From NCBI GenBank assembly GCA_947493945.1, contig CANLSR010000005.1, positions 124,001 to 188,000 on the forward strand: a stretch of DNA of 64,000 nucleotides, written 5' to 3'. The notes under the pieces are model-generated. The model was not told where the DNA came from and did no database searches. It saw nothing but the letters and a program-made list of their open reading frames with translations. Position numbers and translations under genes: made by a program. Source of the DNA: an uncultured bacterium. GTDB taxonomy: Bacteria; Bacteroidota; Rhodothermia; Rhodothermales; Rubricoccaceae. This document shows, piece after piece, positions 23,484 through 32,307 of the stretch (within the stretch, counting starts at the first letter, position 1; each line of letters opens with the position of its first letter).

Positions 23484-23774
23484 GTGACCGCCCCCGCCAC
23501 CGACCGCCGCATCGTGGACCGCCAGGTCGGGCGCAACGCCCAGCTGTTCGCCCAGGCGACGGGCGAGTTGGGGACGCCGGCCGAGCGCTTCCCCTACGTC
23601 CGCATCCTGGTGTCGCTGATCGAGACGGCGCACCCGGAGTGGAGCCAGGCGCCGCACAAGGCCCGCCAGGTGGCCGAGCTGGCGGTGACGCTCTCCGGCG
23701 GCGCGCTCGACGCCGACGAGGTGGCCGACGTGGTGCGCGTGCGCGACGAGGAACGCGGGCTGGGCGCCGCCTGA
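23484..23774 (+). CDS. DUF4290-like protein (about 96 aa)
   Basis: The pattern VGRNAQLF...R(F)PYVRILVSLIETAHPEW...HKARQVAELAVTLSGGALDAD resembles the Bacteroidota DUF4290 family (YGRNxQ, later Px...xK and LDxD), which has no known function. The protein is short and helical. The GTG at 23484 is preferred: an earlier GTG at 23442 would begin only 26 bases from the divergent gene and leave no promoter space. Family assignment is by motif reading only. Confidence 0.55.
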   Translation: MTAPATDRRIVDRQVGRNAQLFAQATGELGTPAERFPYVRILVSLIETAHPEWSQAPHKARQVAELAVTLSGGALDADEVADVVRVRDEERGLGAA

Positions 23775-23817
23775 TGCAGGCTCCCCCCGACCGTCCCGCC
23801 CTTTACCCGCCCTGCGC

Positions 23818-24651
23818 ATGAGGTCCCGACTCGATCTCTCGGACGGCGTGGCCGTCGTGACTGGCGCCAGCTCCGGCATCGGCCGCGCGCTGGCGGTGGT
23901 GCTGGCCGAGCGCGGATGCGACCTCGCGCTCGTCGGCCGCGACCTCGACGGGCTCGCCGAGACGGCCCGCCAGTGCGGCGCGGTGTCGGTCTCGCAGCAC
24001 GAGCTGGACGTGACCGACGTCGACGGCGTGGCCGCGCTCCCCCAGGCCGTCCTCGACGCGCACGGCCGGGCGACCGTGCTGGTCAACAACGCCGGCCGCT
24101 CCATCGTCGGCCGGGCCCACGAGGTGTCGGATGACGAGTTGCGGTGGCTGTTCGACGTCAACTTTTTCGCCGTCGCGGCCCTAACGCGCGCGTTTCTGCC
24201 GGTGCTCCTGGCCCAGCCGCAGGCGTCGATCGCCAACATGTCGAGCATGTTCGGGCTGCTGGCGCCCGCCGAACAGGCGGCCTACGTGGCCACCAAGTTC
24301 GCCGTCCGCGGCTGGAGCGAGTCGCTGCGCCACGAGCTCGACCACACCGGCGTCGCGGTCACGGTCATCCACCCCGGCGGGGTCAAGACCGACATCGCCA
24401 AGGCGTCGCGCGTGGCCGCGGCGGCGGACCCCGGGAAGGCGGCCACGTCGACGGAGCGGTTCGAGGAGAGCGTGCTGCGCCTGGCGCCCGAGCGGGCCGC
24501 CGAGACCATCGCCCGGGCCATCGAGCGGCGCCGGCCCCGCGTGCTCGTCGGCGCCGACGTCCGGCTAGCCGACCTCCTCCAGCGGGCGGCGCCGGGCCGC
24601 TACTGGGCGGCCCTCCGCGCCCAGGCCCGCAAGCTCACCGCCGACGGTTGA
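23818..24651 (+). CDS. SDR family oxidoreductase
   Basis: A 277-residue short-chain dehydrogenase: cofactor loop TGASSGIG (15-22), NNAG (90-93), catalytic Ser142 or Ser143 (NMSSMFG), Tyr156 and Lys160 in YVATK. Arg41 in VGRDLDGL suggests NADP(H). The longer C-terminal part after SGxxTDI (HPGGVKTDIAKASRV) and the conserved end RARPRVLVGADVRLADLLQR-like block resemble dehydrogenases acting on lipids or retinoid-like substrates. It overlaps no neighbour and faces ruvC. Confidence 0.88.
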   Translation: MRSRLDLSDGVAVVTGASSGIGRALAVVLAERGCDLALVGRDLDGLAETARQCGAVSVSQHELDVTDVDGVAALPQAVLDAHGRATVLVNNAGRSIVGRAHEVSDDELRWLFDVNFFAVAALTRAFLPVLLAQPQASIANMSSMFGLLAPAEQAAYVATKFAVRGWSESLRHELDHTGVAVTVIHPGGVKTDIAKASRVAAAADPGKAATSTERFEESVLRLAPERAAETIARAIERRRPRVLVGADVRLADLLQRAAPGRYWAALRAQARKLTADG

Positions 24652-24750
24652 CGGCCGCCTCGTCTCGTCCACGCCGGCCGCCAGCGGGAACGGGGCGCCG
24701 CAAAACGACCCGGGTGTCCGCGGCGGGGCGGAGCCATTGGAGCCGGCCGT

Positions 24751-25287
24751 TCACCGCACGCGGCCGGGGTTGGCCTTGATGAACGCGGCCCAGTCCTTCG
24801 GCGCCCCGCTGGCGGGCCCCGTCTTGGCGCGGCGGGCGTGGCAGAGCGCCACCGCCAGCGCGTCGCTGGCGTCCAGGCCGCGGTCGGTGCCCGCGCCCAG
24901 CAGCGCCTGGATCATGAACGCCACCTGCTCCTTGGCCGCGCGCCCGTTGCCCGTGATCGCTTTCTTGACCTCCGCCGGGGCGTACTGCGCCACGGGGATC
25001 TGGCGGTGCATCGCCGCCAGCATCACCGTCGCCTCGACGCGGACCAGCTTGCGCATCGACTGGACGTTGTGGCCCAAAAACGGGACCTCGACCGCCGCCT
25101 CGTCTGGGTGGTGGGCATCGACCAGTTCGAGGATCCGGTCGTAGATCCGCTGCAGGCGCAGCGCGTGGTCCATCGAGTCCGGGAGGTCGATGGAGCCGTA
25201 GTCGAGCGCGCGCTCTTTCCGCCCGTCGAGCTCGACCACGCCGTAGCCGGCCGTCCGCGTGCCGGGGTCGATGCCGAGAACGATCAT
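24751..25287 (-). CDS. ruvC: Crossover junction endodeoxyribonuclease RuvC
   Basis: RuvC cuts Holliday junctions during recombinational repair. The 178-residue protein begins IVLGIDPGTRTAGYG and shows the four acidic active-site residues Asp7, Glu67 (AAVEVP), Asp139 and Asp142 (LDASDALAVALCH). Length and spacing are standard. yebC lies directly upstream on the same strand, the usual yebC-ruvC order. The 3' end faces the SDR gene. Confidence 0.97.
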   Translation of the reverse strand: MIVLGIDPGTRTAGYGVVELDGRKERALDYGSIDLPDSMDHALRLQRIYDRILELVDAHHPDEAAVEVPFLGHNVQSMRKLVRVEATVMLAAMHRQIPVAQYAPAEVKKAITGNGRAAKEQVAFMIQALLGAGTDRGLDASDALAVALCHARRAKTGPASGAPKDWAAFIKANPGRVR

Positions 25288-25354
25288 GGCGGGGAGGGTG
25301 CGGGACGCGGGATCAGAGACGCGGGGAGCAGCGGGGCCCCGTGTCGCTCATTCC

Positions 25355-26131
25355 CTATCCCTCAAGGGTGGCCAGCGTTTCGTCGTCCACCTCCAACGTC
25401 GAGTAGACGGCCTGGACGTCCTGGTGGTCGTCGAGCTGGTCGATCAGGCGCAGGACCGAGGCGACGGCGTCGGGGCCGAGCGCGGTCGTGGTGGTCGGGA
25501 CCCGCTGGAGCCCGGCCTCGGCCGTCTCGATGCCGGCGTCGGCCAGGGCGGTTTGGACGGCGCCGAACGCCTCGACGGGGGCCTCGACCACGAACACGTC
25601 GCCGTCGTCGGCCGCCTCGCGGCGCAAGTCCTCGGCGCCCGCCTCCGCGACGAGGAGGAACAGGTCGTCCTCGGTCACGGCGTCGCCGCTGGCGGTGGCG
25701 GTGGGGACCTCGAACACGGCGACCTGGTCGAACAGGAACGCGACCGAGCCCGAGGTGCCGAGGTTGCCGCCGGCCTTGGAGAACAGGCTCCGCAGGTCGG
25801 CGACGGTGCGGTTGGTGTTGTCGGTCAGCGTCTCCACGAACACGGCGATGCCGTGGGGCGCGTAGCCCTCGTACGTGCCCTCCTCGTAGTCGGCGCCTTC
25901 GATCTCGCCCGTGCCGCGCTTGATGGCCCGCTCGATGTTGTCTTTGGGCATGTTCTCGCCCTTGGCCTTGTCGACGGCGAGCGCCAGCCGGGGGTTCATG
26001 TCGGGCGAGCCGCCGCTCTCGCGCGCCGCGACCATGATCTCGCGCGTGATCCGCGCCCAGATCTTGGACCGCCGGGCGTCGGTGACGCCCTTTTTGCGCT
26101 TGATCTTCGACCATTTGTTGTGGCCGGCCAT
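25355..26131 (-). CDS. YebC/PmpR family DNA-binding regulatory protein
   Basis: The start AGHNKWSKIKRKKGVTDARR is the invariant N terminus of the YebC/TACO1 family; residues LALAVDKAKGENMPKDNIER and YEGYAPHGIAVFVETLTDN are further signatures. Members act as transcription factors (PmpR) or ease ribosome stalling at polyproline. The ATG at 26131 is fixed by the conserved start; the frame is open 18 codons upstream. 258 residues, slightly longer than the usual 245. It forms an operon with ruvC. Confidence 0.95.
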   Translation of the reverse strand: MAGHNKWSKIKRKKGVTDARRSKIWARITREIMVAARESGGSPDMNPRLALAVDKAKGENMPKDNIERAIKRGTGEIEGADYEEGTYEGYAPHGIAVFVETLTDNTNRTVADLRSLFSKAGGNLGTSGSVAFLFDQVAVFEVPTATASGDAVTEDDLFLLVAEAGAEDLRREAADDGDVFVVEAPVEAFGAVQTALADAGIETAEAGLQRVPTTTTALGPDAVASVLRLIDQLDDHQDVQAVYSTLEVDDETLATLEG

Positions 26132-26203
26132 ATCGGTGTCTGCGATGGGCGCCCAAGATACGGGACCGAGCCGCCCGCCCGGCACCGCCGCCAGCGGCCG
26201 GTG

Positions 26204-27349
26204 CTAGCGCGCGACCACGTCCCAGACGTCCGTCACCTCGTCGCCCTCGACCACGTGCAGCTGGCGGCGCGTGGCGACGGCGACGCAGGCGTGGTTGGGC
26301 ACCACGAACACCGGGTCGCCGACGTCCCAGATCACGCCGCCGGGCGTATCCACCCAGCCGTGCTCCTCGCTCAGCCCGGAGACGACGGCGTGCGGGTGCG
26401 CGATCATGGTGCGCGGGCTGTAGAGGACGGTCCCGAACCCCTCGGAACCCGCCCGGCGGTCCGAGGTCAGGACCTTTTTGCCGGCGTCGGTGATGACGCG
26501 CTCCGTGCCGTCGTCGAAGCGCTGCTTCGAGATCACCGTCCCGACGCACGTCAGCGCACAGTCCTGGAGCCGCGCCGCGCCCAGCGCCACCTGGGTCCCG
26601 TCCATGAAGACGTACGTCCCGGGCCGCACCTCGGTGATGCGGAAGCCGTCGCGCTCGGCGTTCTCGAACGCCGTCATCCCCGGCGTGGAGCCGACCGACA
26701 GCTCGGCGCCGGGCGCCAGCAGGTCGGCCCTGCCCAGCATCGCGGCCACCGCGAGCACGCGGTCGCGCTCGGCGGTCATGACGCGGCGGCGGGCGCCGTC
26801 CGGCGTCTCGCCGTCTGGGGCGGGCGTGTAGGCGTCGCCGCCGTGCGACAACAGCCCCGCCAGGGTCAGCCCCGACTGGCGGACGGCCTGGGCGACCTCG
26901 ACCAGCTCGGGCGTGTCGTCCCACTGCACGCCGCAGCGGCCGTAGCCGGTGTCGAGCTCGATCAGCACCTCCACGGCCGACTCGGCGAACGCCCGGGCCG
27001 CGCGCCGCACGCCCTCCAGAGAGTCGACGGTAAACGAGACGCGCGTGCCGCCGCCGGCCAGCGCCGCCAGCCGGGCGAGCTTGCCGGCGCTCACGACCGG
27101 CGTCGCCAGCCGGATGTCGTCGAAGCCGGCGCCGGCGAACGCCTCGGCCTCGTCGACGGTCGCCACGGTCAGGCCCCGCGCGCCGCGCGCGGCCTGGAGG
27201 CGAGCGATCTCGACGCACTTGTGGGTCTTGACGTGGGGCCGGAGCGCGACGCCGTGCGTGTCGGCGCGGGCCTGCATCGCGTCCAAGTTGGTCTGGAGGC
27301 GGGCCCGGTCGACGAGCAGGGCCGGGGTCGGGAGGTCGGAGACGAGCAC
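26204..27349 (-). CDS. D-threonine aldolase / D-serine dehydratase-like PLP enzyme
   Basis: A fold-type III PLP enzyme of the DSD1/alanine-racemase-like group, 381 residues. The cofactor lysine (K41) is in LRPHVKTHK; the barrel motifs VEVLIELDTGYGRCGV and LSVGSTPGM follow. The C-terminal domain has PNHACVAV, whose His and Cys bind a divalent metal in this family. Members split D-threonine into glycine and acetaldehyde or deaminate D-serine. The GTG at 27349 is chosen because it gives the conserved LPTPALLVD start and avoids overlap with the DUF4870 gene. Confidence 0.85.
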   Translation of the reverse strand: MLVSDLPTPALLVDRARLQTNLDAMQARADTHGVALRPHVKTHKCVEIARLQAARGARGLTVATVDEAEAFAGAGFDDIRLATPVVSAGKLARLAALAGGGTRVSFTVDSLEGVRRAARAFAESAVEVLIELDTGYGRCGVQWDDTPELVEVAQAVRQSGLTLAGLLSHGGDAYTPAPDGETPDGARRRVMTAERDRVLAVAAMLGRADLLAPGAELSVGSTPGMTAFENAERDGFRITEVRPGTYVFMDGTQVALGAARLQDCALTCVGTVISKQRFDDGTERVITDAGKKVLTSDRRAGSEGFGTVLYSPRTMIAHPHAVVSGLSEEHGWVDTPGGVIWDVGDPVFVVPNHACVAVATRRQLHVVEGDEVTDVWDVVAR

Positions 27350-27402
27350 GCGGTCGGGGGCTGGGGACGGGCCTACCCCGAGGCGCCGGCCCCAGATCCG
27401 CG

Positions 27403-27822
27403 CTACTTGACCAGGCGGACCGTCCACGGGTAGCGGTACCACTCGCCGTCACGGGCGCGGACGGCGCCGACGACGGTGCCTGCCAGCCAGGCGAGCATCG
27501 CCAGCGGGAGCAGCAGGATCCCGATGCCTACCACGATCAGGATCGCCGAGGCGACGACGACGATCGCCATCCAGATCTGGAAGTTGAGCGCCTCGCGTGC
27601 CTGGTCCTCGACGTACGCCGACTCGTCGCGCTTGACGAGGTAGACCACCAGCGGGCCGATGACGCTCCCGAACGGGACCGCCAGCCCGGCGAAGCCGAGC
27701 AGGTGGGCGATCATCGCCGTCGTCTTTTCCTCGTGGTCGGGCTCGTAGTCGGTCAGGTCGCTGAGGACCGGGGCGTCGAAGTCGGAGTCGTAGGGGCCGG
27801 TGTGGGGGACGGTGCTGCGCAT
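27403..27822 (-). CDS. DUF4870 (Tic20-like) membrane protein
   Basis: The 139-residue protein has a hydrophilic N terminus, then IAHLLGFAGLAVPFGSVIGP and PLVVYLVKRDESAYVEDQAR followed by EALNFQ, the DUF4870 signature. Three to four membrane helices follow. Members are related to Tic20 and have no proven role. It is encoded head-first before the PLP enzyme with 53 bases between. Confidence 0.85.
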   Translation of the reverse strand: MRSTVPHTGPYDSDFDAPVLSDLTDYEPDHEEKTTAMIAHLLGFAGLAVPFGSVIGPLVVYLVKRDESAYVEDQAREALNFQIWMAIVVVASAILIVVGIGILLLPLAMLAWLAGTVVGAVRARDGEWYRYPWTVRLVK

Positions 27823-28197
27823 GACGAGGAGAGTGCGTGTGGCGTGGGTACGGAGACCGACCGGCTCGGGTTACGCGCCGCTGGCGGCGGACGCCTGCGA
27901 GTCGCGGCCGGCAGAGGCCGCTGGTGCTTGGTTGCCGGAAAGCACCCACATTGAGGCGCTGGCCTAACCCGCCGTCGTCCCCGCGTTCGCGGGGATCCAG
28001 AGTACCGACTCCCTCTTCCACGCCGACCGCAGCGCCACGGACGCGCGTTCTAGACAGAGTGGGCTTCCGGCTGGCGGCTCCTTGCTCCATCCAGATCGGC
28101 GCTCGCCACTCTGGGTTCCCGCGTACGCGTGAATGACGGCAGGGGACAGGGCGCATGGACAGGCGCCCGCGCTCGGCTGGCGGTGGGCGCCGGCGCG
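27823..28197. other. 375-base gap holding a 170-bp inverted-end element
   Basis: The gap lies between the DUF4870 start and the argS stop, both on the minus strand. It holds a CCGCTGGCGG decamer at 27878 and the element at 27971-28140. No gene is visible; plus-strand frames through it are low complexity. Confidence 0.7.
27971..28140. repeat. 170-bp MITE-like element with 33-bp imperfect inverted ends
   Basis: The left end (27971-28003) starts GCCGTCGTCCCCGCGTTCGC and the right end (28108-28140) is its near-complement, reading GCCGTCATTCACGCGTACGC on the minus strand; both continue to CCAGAGT. I count about 27 of 33 positions shared. The left end is itself a perfect CCCCGCG-TT-CGCGGGG hairpin. 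No coding sequence lies inside. A matching half-element is at 12607. Similar GTCATCCCCGCG repeats are widespread in bacterial genomes. Confidence 0.75.
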
Positions 28198-29988
28198 CTA
28201 CATCCGGTCGGGCGCGCTGAGGCCCAGGATTGCCAGGCCGTTGCCGAGCACCGTCCGCGCGGCCCGGGCGAGCGCCAGTCGGGCGGCCGCGAGGTCGTCC
28301 GCCTCGCCGACGATGCGGCAGTCGCGGTAGAACGCGTTGAACGCCGTGGCCACCTCGCGGAGCCACGTCGCCAGCCGGTGCGGCGCGCGAGCTTCTGCGG
28401 CCTGGGCCACCTCGTCGGGGAACTGGAGCAGCAGCTTGGTCAGCGCCTGCTCGCTCTCGTGCGTGAGCAGGTCCAAGTCCGGCTCGCCGCCGACGCCGGC
28501 CTCGTCGGCCTTGCGCTCGATCGACGCGATCCGGGCATGCGCGTACTGGAGGTAGAACACCGGGTTCTTGTCGCTCGCCTGGGTCGCCAGGTCCAGGTCG
28601 AACTCGAGGTGCGTGCCGGCCGCGCGCATCAGGAAAAAGAAGCGGACCACGTCCGGCCCCGCGTCGGCGGTCGTCTCGGGCTCGGCGCCCTCGGCCGCCT
28701 CGCGCGCCTTCTCGACCAGGACGGCGTTGACCTCGTCCATCAGGTCGTCCATCGTCACGTAGGTCGCCTTCCGCGTGCTCATCTTGACCGGCTCGCCGGC
28801 GCGCACCAGCGTCACGAACTGGTAGACCACCACCTCGATCCGGTCCGCGGCGTCGCCGGCGAGGGCGCGGACGCCCCGGACCACGTCGGGGTAGGTCGCG
28901 ATGTGGTCGGCGCCGAACACGTCGAGGACCAGGTCGAACCCGCGCGCCAGCTTGTCGAGGTGGTAGGCGATGTCGGGGAGCCGGTAGGTCGGCTCGCCGG
29001 ACGACTTGACCAGCACCACGTCCTGTCCTTGCTCGCCCTCTTCTTTGGTGGTGACGGTCTTGCCCAATTCGCTCGTCTTGAACCAGATGGCCCCGTCCTG
29101 GTCCTCGATCAGGCCCCGCTGGCGGAGCCGGTCGACGGCGTCCCAGACCGGCGCCGGGTCGCCTTGGTACAGCGTCCGCTCGTTGAACTGGGTGTTGTGG
29201 TGGACGCCCAGGCGGGCCAGCGTGTCCTCGATCTCGGCGAGGATGGCCGTCTTGCCCGCGTCGGTAAACCGGGCCTCGTCGGCCTCCGCCAGCAGCGCGT
29301 CGCCGTGTTGGTCGGCCAGCCCTCGCGCGATGTCGGCGATGTAGTCGCCGCGGTAGCCGTCCTCGGGGAACGACTCCGGCACCACCAGGCCGTCCTCCAG
29401 CGTCTTGGTGGGCGTGTCCGGGTCCAGGGCCTCCTGGTAGCGCGCCCTCACGCTCTGGCCCAGCATCCGCATCTGGCGGCCGGCGTCGTTGAAGTAGTAC
29501 TCGCGCGTGACGTCGTAGCCGATCCACTCCAGCAGGTTGGCGATGGTGTCGCCCAACACCGCGTTCCGTCCGTGGCCGACTGTCAGCGGGCCGGTGGGAT
29601 TGGCGGAGACGTACTCGACGATGGCGGTCTCGTCGGCGTGGCCGTCGGTGCGGCCGTAGCGGTCGCCCTGGGCGAGCACGTCCGCCAGCCCGGCGGCCAG
29701 GTGGGCGTCGGCAAAGCGGATGTTGAGGAAGCCCGGCCCGGCCACCTCGACCGCCGCCACGCGCGCCGGGTCGGTCTCGATGCCGGCCGCGAGCGCCTCG
29801 GCGATGGCGCGCGGCGACCGCCGGAGCGGGCGCGCCAACTGGAGCGCCACGTTGGTCGCCAGGTCACCGTGCGACGGGTCGTTGGGCGTCTGGAACTCGA
29901 CGTCCACGGCGGCCGGGTCGAAGCCGTCGGGCAGGTCGGGGAGCCCGGCCAGGGCGGCGCGGACGGCGGCGGCGAGCGAGTCCTCCAT
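28198..29988 (-). CDS. argS: Arginyl-tRNA synthetase
   Basis: ArgS charges tRNA-Arg with arginine. The 596-residue protein has the class I HIGH region as ANPTGPLTVGHGRNAVLGD (about 129-147) and the KMSKS region as VKMSTRK, with the N-terminal Add-1 domain (residues 1-100) and the C-terminal anticodon-binding helices ending NGLAILGLSAPDRM. The ATG at 29988 gives the usual N terminus; an upstream extension of 77 codons is open but low complexity, and a TAGCTTGG box lies inside it. Confidence 0.96.
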   Translation of the reverse strand: MEDSLAAAVRAALAGLPDLPDGFDPAAVDVEFQTPNDPSHGDLATNVALQLARPLRRSPRAIAEALAAGIETDPARVAAVEVAGPGFLNIRFADAHLAAGLADVLAQGDRYGRTDGHADETAIVEYVSANPTGPLTVGHGRNAVLGDTIANLLEWIGYDVTREYYFNDAGRQMRMLGQSVRARYQEALDPDTPTKTLEDGLVVPESFPEDGYRGDYIADIARGLADQHGDALLAEADEARFTDAGKTAILAEIEDTLARLGVHHNTQFNERTLYQGDPAPVWDAVDRLRQRGLIEDQDGAIWFKTSELGKTVTTKEEGEQGQDVVLVKSSGEPTYRLPDIAYHLDKLARGFDLVLDVFGADHIATYPDVVRGVRALAGDAADRIEVVVYQFVTLVRAGEPVKMSTRKATYVTMDDLMDEVNAVLVEKAREAAEGAEPETTADAGPDVVRFFFLMRAAGTHLEFDLDLATQASDKNPVFYLQYAHARIASIERKADEAGVGGEPDLDLLTHESEQALTKLLLQFPDEVAQAAEARAPHRLATWLREVATAFNAFYRDCRIVGEADDLAAARLALARAARTVLGNGLAILGLSAPDRM

Positions 29989-30017
29989 GGTCGGGTCGGG
30001 TGCGATCGGCGGGAGCG

Positions 30018-30025
30018 CCAAGCTA
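30018..30025 (-). promoter_or_regulatory. -7-like box TAGCTTGG before argS
   Basis: TAGCTTGG lies 30 bases before the argS ATG on the minus strand, identical to the boxes before the RpiB-like and HIT genes. On the other strand TACGTTGT (30035-30042) is a weaker candidate for the divergent lipoprotein gene. Confidence 0.4.
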
Positions 30026-30070
30026 GCCGGCGCGTACGTTGTGGCCGGTCCTCTCGCCCCGTCTTCACCC

Positions 30071-30889
30071 ATGCCTCTGATCCCGCCCGCGGGGCGCCCG
30101 CCCCTCCTGGTCCTGCTCGGCGCCCTCGCCCTGGGCGCGTGCACGTCCGACCCGACGCCCGAGGCCCCGGCCATCGAGGTCGACGCGCCCCGCGTCGGCG
30201 CCTCGTTCACGCTCGCCACCGACTCGCTGGTGGTCCGGGACTCGCTGTTGCGCTACACCGTCGCCATCGGCTACCCCCAGATCCGGGGCTCGTCCGGCGA
30301 GCCGATGTCGTCCACCCTGCGCGCGGTCAACGCCGCCATCCGCGACTCGGTGCGGGCGCTGGCCGACGACTTCCGGCCCGAGGTGGCGCCGCCGGACGAC
30401 GACTCGCCGGCCTACGTCGTCGACGTCCAGGGCGGCCCCGAGCGGTCGTTCGTCTCCAACGAGGTCGTGAGCGTGCTCGTCAACGTGTACGCGTTTACCG
30501 GCGGCGCGCACGGCAGCACCGTGTTCCTGCCGCTGACCTACGACCTCGGCACCGGCCGGGCGCTCGCCCCCGCCGACCTGTTCGCGCCCGGCACGCCCTG
30601 GCCCGACACGCTGGCGGCCTGGGCCGAGCGCGCCGTGGTGGGCGAGATGGCGCGGCGGCTGGAGACCACGCCCGACTCGGCCCGGGCCAGCTTTTTCGCC
30701 GGGGGCCTGGACTCGGTCCGCCGGGGCGACGTAGCGGTGACGATGGGCCGGGATTCGCTCCGGGTCCACATCCCGCAGGCCCAGCTCACGCCCTCCGTCG
30801 TCGGCTCGTTCGACGTGGGCGTGCCGTACCCGGCGGTCCGGCCGTTCGCCCGCCCCGGCAGCGTGCTCGCCCGCCGCGCGGGCCGGTAG
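30071..30889 (+). CDS. Lipoprotein with DUF4163/DUF3298-type domains
   Basis: A 272-residue exported lipoprotein: signal peptide LLVLLGALALGAC with Cys at the lipobox. The mature protein has YTVAIGYPQI, then NVYAFTGGAHGSTVFLPLTY and DLGTGRALAPADLFAPG, the pattern of the DUF4163-DUF3298 pair found in PdaC and RsiV. Those domains bind or cleave peptidoglycan-related ligands; the role here is unknown. It is divergent from argS. Its last codons lie in a 20-bp tandem duplication. Confidence 0.8.
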   Translation: MPLIPPAGRPPLLVLLGALALGACTSDPTPEAPAIEVDAPRVGASFTLATDSLVVRDSLLRYTVAIGYPQIRGSSGEPMSSTLRAVNAAIRDSVRALADDFRPEVAPPDDDSPAYVVDVQGGPERSFVSNEVVSVLVNVYAFTGGAHGSTVFLPLTYDLGTGRALAPADLFAPGTPWPDTLAAWAERAVVGEMARRLETTPDSARASFFAGGLDSVRRGDVAVTMGRDSLRVHIPQAQLTPSVVGSFDVGVPYPAVRPFARPGSVLARRAGR

Positions 30890-30911
30890 CGCGCCGCGCG
30901 GGCCGGTAGCG
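30872..30911. repeat. 20-bp tandem duplication across a stop codon
   Basis: Two perfect copies of CGCCGCGCGGGCCGGTAGCG (30872-30891, 30892-30911). The first copy contains the lipoprotein's last codons and TAG; the second is the same sequence downstream. It is consistent with recent slippage. Confidence 0.9.
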
Positions 30912-30958
30912 GGTGGCGCGCCAGCGGGCGGCGCGGGGTCAGGCCGCGGGCGGGGCGG

Positions 30959-32212
30959 TCACTCGTAGACCGCGAACTCGTCGCGCCGCGCGTGCAGGTT
31001 GAGCGCGATCGCCAGCATGGCCGTGTTGGCCAGGATCGCCGAGCCGCCGTACGAGACGAACGGGAGCGGGATGCCGATCACCGGCATCAGCCCGATCGTC
31101 ATGCCGATGTTGATGATGACGTGGACCAGGAAGATGCCCGTCACGCCGGCGATGAACAGGCGCGGCAGGGCGAACCCGGCCTGGACGCCCAGGCTGGCCA
31201 GCCGGACGATCAGGAAGGCGAACAGCAGCAGCACCACCATCGTGCCGACGAACCCGAACTCCTCGCCGATGACGCAGAAGATGAAGTCGGTCGAGTTTTC
31301 GGGGATGTAGGCCAGCTGCGTCTGGGTCCCGTTGGTGAACCCCTTGCCGAACAGCCCGCCCGAGCCGATGGCCAGCATCGACTGGATCACGTGGAAGCCG
31401 GCCGTCTCGCGGTACGCCTGCGGGTTGTCGAACGCCACCAGCCGGGCGATCTGGTGCGGCTCCAGCACCTTGAACAGCCCGAACCAGGCCACCGTCGCCA
31501 CCAGCCCGACGCCCACGAACATCAGCGCGGCCATGGCCCGGCTCCGCGTCCAGACCAGCATGCCGACCGTCGCCAGCGCCACGAAGAGGGCCGCGTAGAT
31601 CGGGTTCACGATCACCAGGTACACGGACACGGCCGCCGCGCCGGCCAGCGCCATCCAGGGCAGCGACACGGCGCCGCTCCAGAACATCATCACCGGGATC
31701 AGCGCCAAGAACACCAGCGCCGTGCCGGTGTCGTTCTGCATCACCACCAGCACCGCCGGGACCGCGATCAGCACGACGGCGCCGGCGAGGTAGGGCAGGT
31801 TGCCCAGCCGCGCCCCCTTGCGCGACAGCAGCGCCGTCACGGCCAGCACCGTCCCCACCTTGGCGATCTCGGCCACCTGGAGCCCCACCGGCCCGATGTA
31901 GAGCCAGCTTTTGGCGCCGTTCACCTCGCGCCCAAACACCAGCGCCGCGATTAGCAGCCCCAGGCAGAACACGTAGGCCGCCGGCGCCAGCTTGACCACG
32001 AACCGCGCCGGCAGCAGCAGGATGGTCAGCATCACCACCGCCGAGATCCCGACCCACTGCAGCTGGCGGTTGAAGTTCTGCTGGACCGACTCCAGCAAGA
32101 ACTCGCGCGCCGGCCCGTGCGTGGCGCTGTAGATCGCCGTCAGCCCGACGCACACCAGCGCGGCCCACAGGAGCAGCGAGGTCCAATCGAGGTTCTTGTA
32201 CCAGGGACGCAT
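30959..32212 (-). CDS. rodA: Rod-shape peptidoglycan polymerase RodA (SEDS family)
   Basis: RodA polymerises lipid II for cell-wall elongation. The 417-residue product has about ten membrane helices and SEDS motifs such as NGAKSWLYIGPVGLQVAEIA, QSMLAIGSGGLFGKG, YIPENSTDFIFCVIGEEFGF, and FVSYGGSAILANTAMLAIAL. It is encoded directly after PBP2 (95 bases, same strand), the usual elongasome pair. The start ATG at 32212 is preceded by a strong hairpin. Confidence 0.95.
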   Translation of the reverse strand: MRPWYKNLDWTSLLLWAALVCVGLTAIYSATHGPAREFLLESVQQNFNRQLQWVGISAVVMLTILLLPARFVVKLAPAAYVFCLGLLIAALVFGREVNGAKSWLYIGPVGLQVAEIAKVGTVLAVTALLSRKGARLGNLPYLAGAVVLIAVPAVLVVMQNDTGTALVFLALIPVMMFWSGAVSLPWMALAGAAAVSVYLVIVNPIYAALFVALATVGMLVWTRSRAMAALMFVGVGLVATVAWFGLFKVLEPHQIARLVAFDNPQAYRETAGFHVIQSMLAIGSGGLFGKGFTNGTQTQLAYIPENSTDFIFCVIGEEFGFVGTMVVLLLFAFLIVRLASLGVQAGFALPRLFIAGVTGIFLVHVIINIGMTIGLMPVIGIPLPFVSYGGSAILANTAMLAIALNLHARRDEFAVYE

Positions 32213-32307
32213 GGGGAGGAATCAGAGGTGAGGGGTCAGGGATCAGGCAGGCGAGAGAACGGGCGCCGGGTGCATCCCCCTGAGCCCTGGCCCCTCTTGC
32301 CTGACGC
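32213..32307. repeat. TCAGG-arm hairpin between mrdA and rodA
   Basis: The 18-base arm 32230-32247 (GAGGGGTCAGGGATCAGG) pairs with 32279-32296, with one G-T pair and one mismatch. The loop is 31 bases. It occupies the gap before rodA and belongs to the family seen at 37.8, 57.9, 62.7 and 63.4 kb. Confidence 0.7.
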
